Assembly: GCA_964019055.1 (NCBI GenBank)
Contig: OZ025207.1
Location: forward strand, 17,015,357-17,079,356
Direction: 5' to 3'
Origin: Anthopleura xanthogrammica
Lineage: Eukaryota > Cnidaria > Anthozoa > Actiniaria > Actiniidae
Length of the DNA: 64,000 bases
The position numbers were made by a program, and so were the translations under genes. Positions 61,810 to 64,000 of the stretch are shown in pieces. The notes below the pieces were generated by a model. It was not told the origin of the DNA, did no database searches, and saw only the letters and a list, made by a program, of their open reading frames with translations. The number at the start of each line of letters is the position of its first letter. Positions within the stretch are counted from its first letter, which is position 1.

Positions 61810-62244
61810 AACAATATTAATAATAGTTTACTCAACCGTGTTTCCAGATAACCTGTATTACAGTAGGTGGTCAGGAGGAATAAACTGACTCATCGCTATG
61901 AATTTCAACATAAATTATGAACATAGGCATACATAATAGTAATATTTATTACATATATGAATTCGAGCAGTTTATGATATCCTGTATCTCATTGTTACAA
62001 AGTTCCTGAACCTATCAGTATTGGCCGGGGATATAATAGCCGTACTATCACCTGACCCTAGATTGTAGCCATGCCTATTAGCAGCTGGTTCTATTATCAG
62101 TGAAAGCAATGGCTCTGTGCCAGATTTCTTAACATTCCTAATAAATGCTTCGCGAATACCAACCCGCCGCGTTTCTAGGGTTTTAAGGCCTGATAACTCC
62201 AGAGCATAACTAAAGCTGGTGTTAATGAAAATAATGCGCAGCAC
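61810..62244 (-). mobile_element. Non-LTR retroelement C-terminal coding end and 3' UTR
   Basis: Minus frame from 62244: FINTSFSYALELSGLKTLET, RRVGIREAFIRNVKKSG, NRHGYNLGSGDSTAI, NTDRFRNFVTMRYRIS and stop. YNLRSG-like plus FVTxRY at the C-terminal end is typical of CR1/jockey-type ORF2 in cnidarians, from recollection. The 3' UTR runs to a TTA-type microsatellite near 61800-61825. The 18703-18880 copy keeps only the UTR. Confidence 0.65.
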
Positions 62245-62282
62245 CTTACGCTGAATGATGAATGAATGATTTTAATAATGAA

Positions 62283-62345
62283 TATGATCATATGAATGAT
62301 GCAAAGGTCACATGTCGCCAAAAAGGTCTTTCCAAAACTTGCTTG
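62283..62345 (+). pseudogene. SRCR relic
   Basis: GATCATATGAATGATGCAAA then AKVTCRQKGLSKT: a fragment of the central SRCR block. A shorter form is at 18876-18906. Confidence 0.6.
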
Positions 62346-62939
62346 AGAATCATCGTTTTTCCTTTTTCTTTTTTCGCCAAGCAGAGGTCGACAGAAATAG
62401 AATCAGCTAAGTTTAAAATACTGTAAATTTGCTACTCTTAAGGGAAGCACACGTCTGAGTTACAATTATTGCGGTCAATTTGCTGGAACCTTTTTTTCTA
62501 TTTTAAGGGTAAACGCTTAACAAAATGAACGAACATAAAGAGCACAATATTACAAAGTAATAATGATAAAGACATTACCATATTGAAAAATTATTGGATG
62601 AGGCTGAGCATGATATTCATCATAAACACTATTCATAAGTAAAGAAATGTGATAGAATAGTTTAACATTTAGCAATATCTGAAGCAATGGCGTTTTATCT
62701 TAAAAAATCGTCAAACAGTTATTCTTAGATATGCTTTCAGTCTTAAAGAGATTTGAATGTTTCAAAGAAGAGAAATATCAAATTAAAGCTAGTTTAGCTA
62801 ACATTAGCTTGCGCGTGTGGTCTATCCCATCCATTCTCCAAGGCTGCCAACTAACCAAAGACTTCTTATCATTTCCTCAGAAAGAATATTTTACTGCTAA
62901 AAATACTTTTAATGCATATATTCAAAGTTCAGAGATTAA

Positions 62940-63340
62940 TGTGTCAGCGGCATTATACAAATATTCCATAGTGGTCAATGCGGAACAATATGTGCTATCT
63001 ATAATTATGGTTACTACTGGGATATGAATGATGCCAAGGTTGCTTGTCGTCAACTTGGTTTTACCAAAACTGTTGGATATTGGTACTTTGGACGAGGAAC
63101 GGGTAAAGTATGGCTGCAGAACATGCAGTGTACAGGCTCAGAGTCCTCACCCGGGATGTCAACGAAGAAGTCAAGGTTCCTTATCGTCCGATTGGGTTTA
63201 CCAGAGCTATAAGATTTTGTGCAGGCTCAGAAGCCTCTCTTGGGAGCTGTTCTCATCGTGGATGGGGAAACGTTCATCCTAACTGCAACGGTCACACATA
63301 TGATGTTGGCGTCCACATGTTTCATAGAATCTACCACTAA
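62940..63340 (+). pseudogene. Fused SRCR pair with frameshift at the junction
   Basis: First domain: SGIIQIFHSGQCGTIC (Trp to Cys), [52 protein letters not shown]. At 63150 it joins a second copy in another frame: RDVNEEVKVPYRPIGFTRAI, RFCAGSEASLGSC, SHRGWGNVHPNC, NGHTYDVGVHMF, stop TAA 63338-63340. The second copy has lost VACRQL (now VPYRPI) and the whole GSWYRGQGTGKIWLNGMK block. The first frame runs on to TAA at 63212. Confidence 0.7.
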
Positions 63341-63492
63341 TATATGATTGTACTCTAGTCAGACTCCTTTTTCCTTTGTAAGATAGCACGTCTCTTGATC
63401 TTAGTGGATAAGTATATCAGGGGGAAACAAAATAAAATCTATAATTTTATTTAGCGTTTCAAGCGATTATTTCGTTTCGTTTCCCTTACTTT

Positions 63493-63816
63493 TTGTTTTC
63501 GCATAAAGTTCGATTCAAGCAAATGAAACAATTACAAACAACGATTTCTGCGGAAATTGGCCTATTAGCTTCTCTTTCTAACTACCACAAGTTTTCTCTA
63601 ATGCAAAAGGCAGTAGGCCAGTGTTATTATAGTTCTTCCCGGGATGTCAACGAAGAAGTCAAGGTTCCTTATCGTCCGATTGGGTTTACCAGAGCTATAA
63701 GATTTTGTGCAGGCTCAGAAGCCTCTCTTGGGAGCTGTTCTCGCCATGGATGGAGAAACGTTGACTCTTATTACTGCAACGGTCACACATATGATGTTGC
63801 AGTAATGTCTCCATAA
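63493..63816 (+). CDS. Shortened SRCR-like exon (minimal variant)
   Basis: The frame is open from 63493; the domain part begins SSRDVNEEVKVPYRPIGF at about 63633, then TRAIRFCAGSEASLGSC, SRHGWRNVDSYYC, NGHTYDVAVMSP, stop TAA 63814-63816. Same internal deletion and same VPYRPI change as in 63151-63340, and about 105 bp are identical between them. Only three cysteines of the SRCR set remain, so it should not fold like a standard domain. 63817-64000 shows nothing further. Confidence 0.55.
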   Translation: MFSHKVRFKQMKQLQTTISAEIGLLASLSNYHKFSLMQKAVGQCYYSSSRDVNEEVKVPYRPIGFTRAIRFCAGSEASLGSCSRHGWRNVDSYYCNGHTYDVAVMSP

Positions 63817-64000
63817 CATCTACCTCTAATACATGATTATGCTGTAGTCACTTTTCTTATCTACGATAGCTCTTCTTTTATCGAAGAATGAGGAGGAATT
63901 AAATTTTTCAAATGTATTTAACTGTTTTAACATTCATTTCCCGAACCGTTTGTTTTTATGAAATAAATTTATTTAAATGGCGCGAAATACAAGCAATGAT

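Overview
The window is nuclear DNA from a multicellular animal, most likely a marine invertebrate; a cnidarian is my best guess, not a determination. The grounds are AT-rich sequence with introns, no bacterial gene layout, dozens of scavenger receptor cysteine-rich (SRCR) domain exons, and a mix of transposable elements (Penelope-like, CR1/L2-like and RTE-like non-LTR, DIRS-like, PIF/Harbinger, several foldback elements and MITEs). No rRNA, complete tRNA or CRISPR was found.

The backbone is a scrambled array of about 55 SRCR-derived segments. About 20 are near-complete single-exon domains and the rest are halves, internally deleted copies or relics. Nearly all read on +; positions 20176-22150 are inverted. 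Domains show the order (G)TVC - [11 protein letters not shown] - GTGKVW - MxCxGxE - LGSC - HNGWG - CNGH.YDVGV, which fits the six-cysteine (group A-like) SRCR type. In most copies the last cysteine is missing from the exon. Three 80-nt exons (4636-4715 +, 19467-19546 -, 28033-28112 +) encode a hydrophobic signal peptide, each 166-181 bp behind a TATAAATA box, so they are the best candidates for gene starts. The inferred products are small secreted or receptor-type SRCR proteins assembled from a signal-peptide exon plus one or more SRCR exons. I cannot fix the splice models.

The array grew by segmental duplication. Recognisable paralogous blocks: 1080-1900 with 23310-24060; 2869-3365 with 25048-25470; 3390-5130 with 27262-28740 and inverted 19190-20470; 5240-5530 plus 8360-8640 with 30790-31330 and 38110-38560; 11620-12400 with 56530-57210; 13250-13650 with 17780-18270 and 57880-58440; 16700-17730 with 62690-63810; inverted 20170-22150 with 34195-35760; 26511-27300 with 55858-56590.

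Transposons sit between and inside these blocks, and paralog comparison dates several as later insertions. They are: a Penelope-like RT piece (1-314); a CR1/L2-like RT (5783-7241); an unclassified two-exon gene of about 770 codons (9140-11620); a Harbinger transposase exon (22418-23179); an RT-associated endonuclease-like ORF (31868-32884); a decayed RTE element (39080-40275); a 4.0-kb TTAA-flanked foldback element with nested MITEs (41367-45384) inside a DIRS-like RT; a near-complete DIRS-like element (46026-49641); a 5.66-kb TIR transposon with a 1278-codon ORF and a 5-bp target duplication (50191-55847); and a 1.7-kb TIR element (58472-60156).
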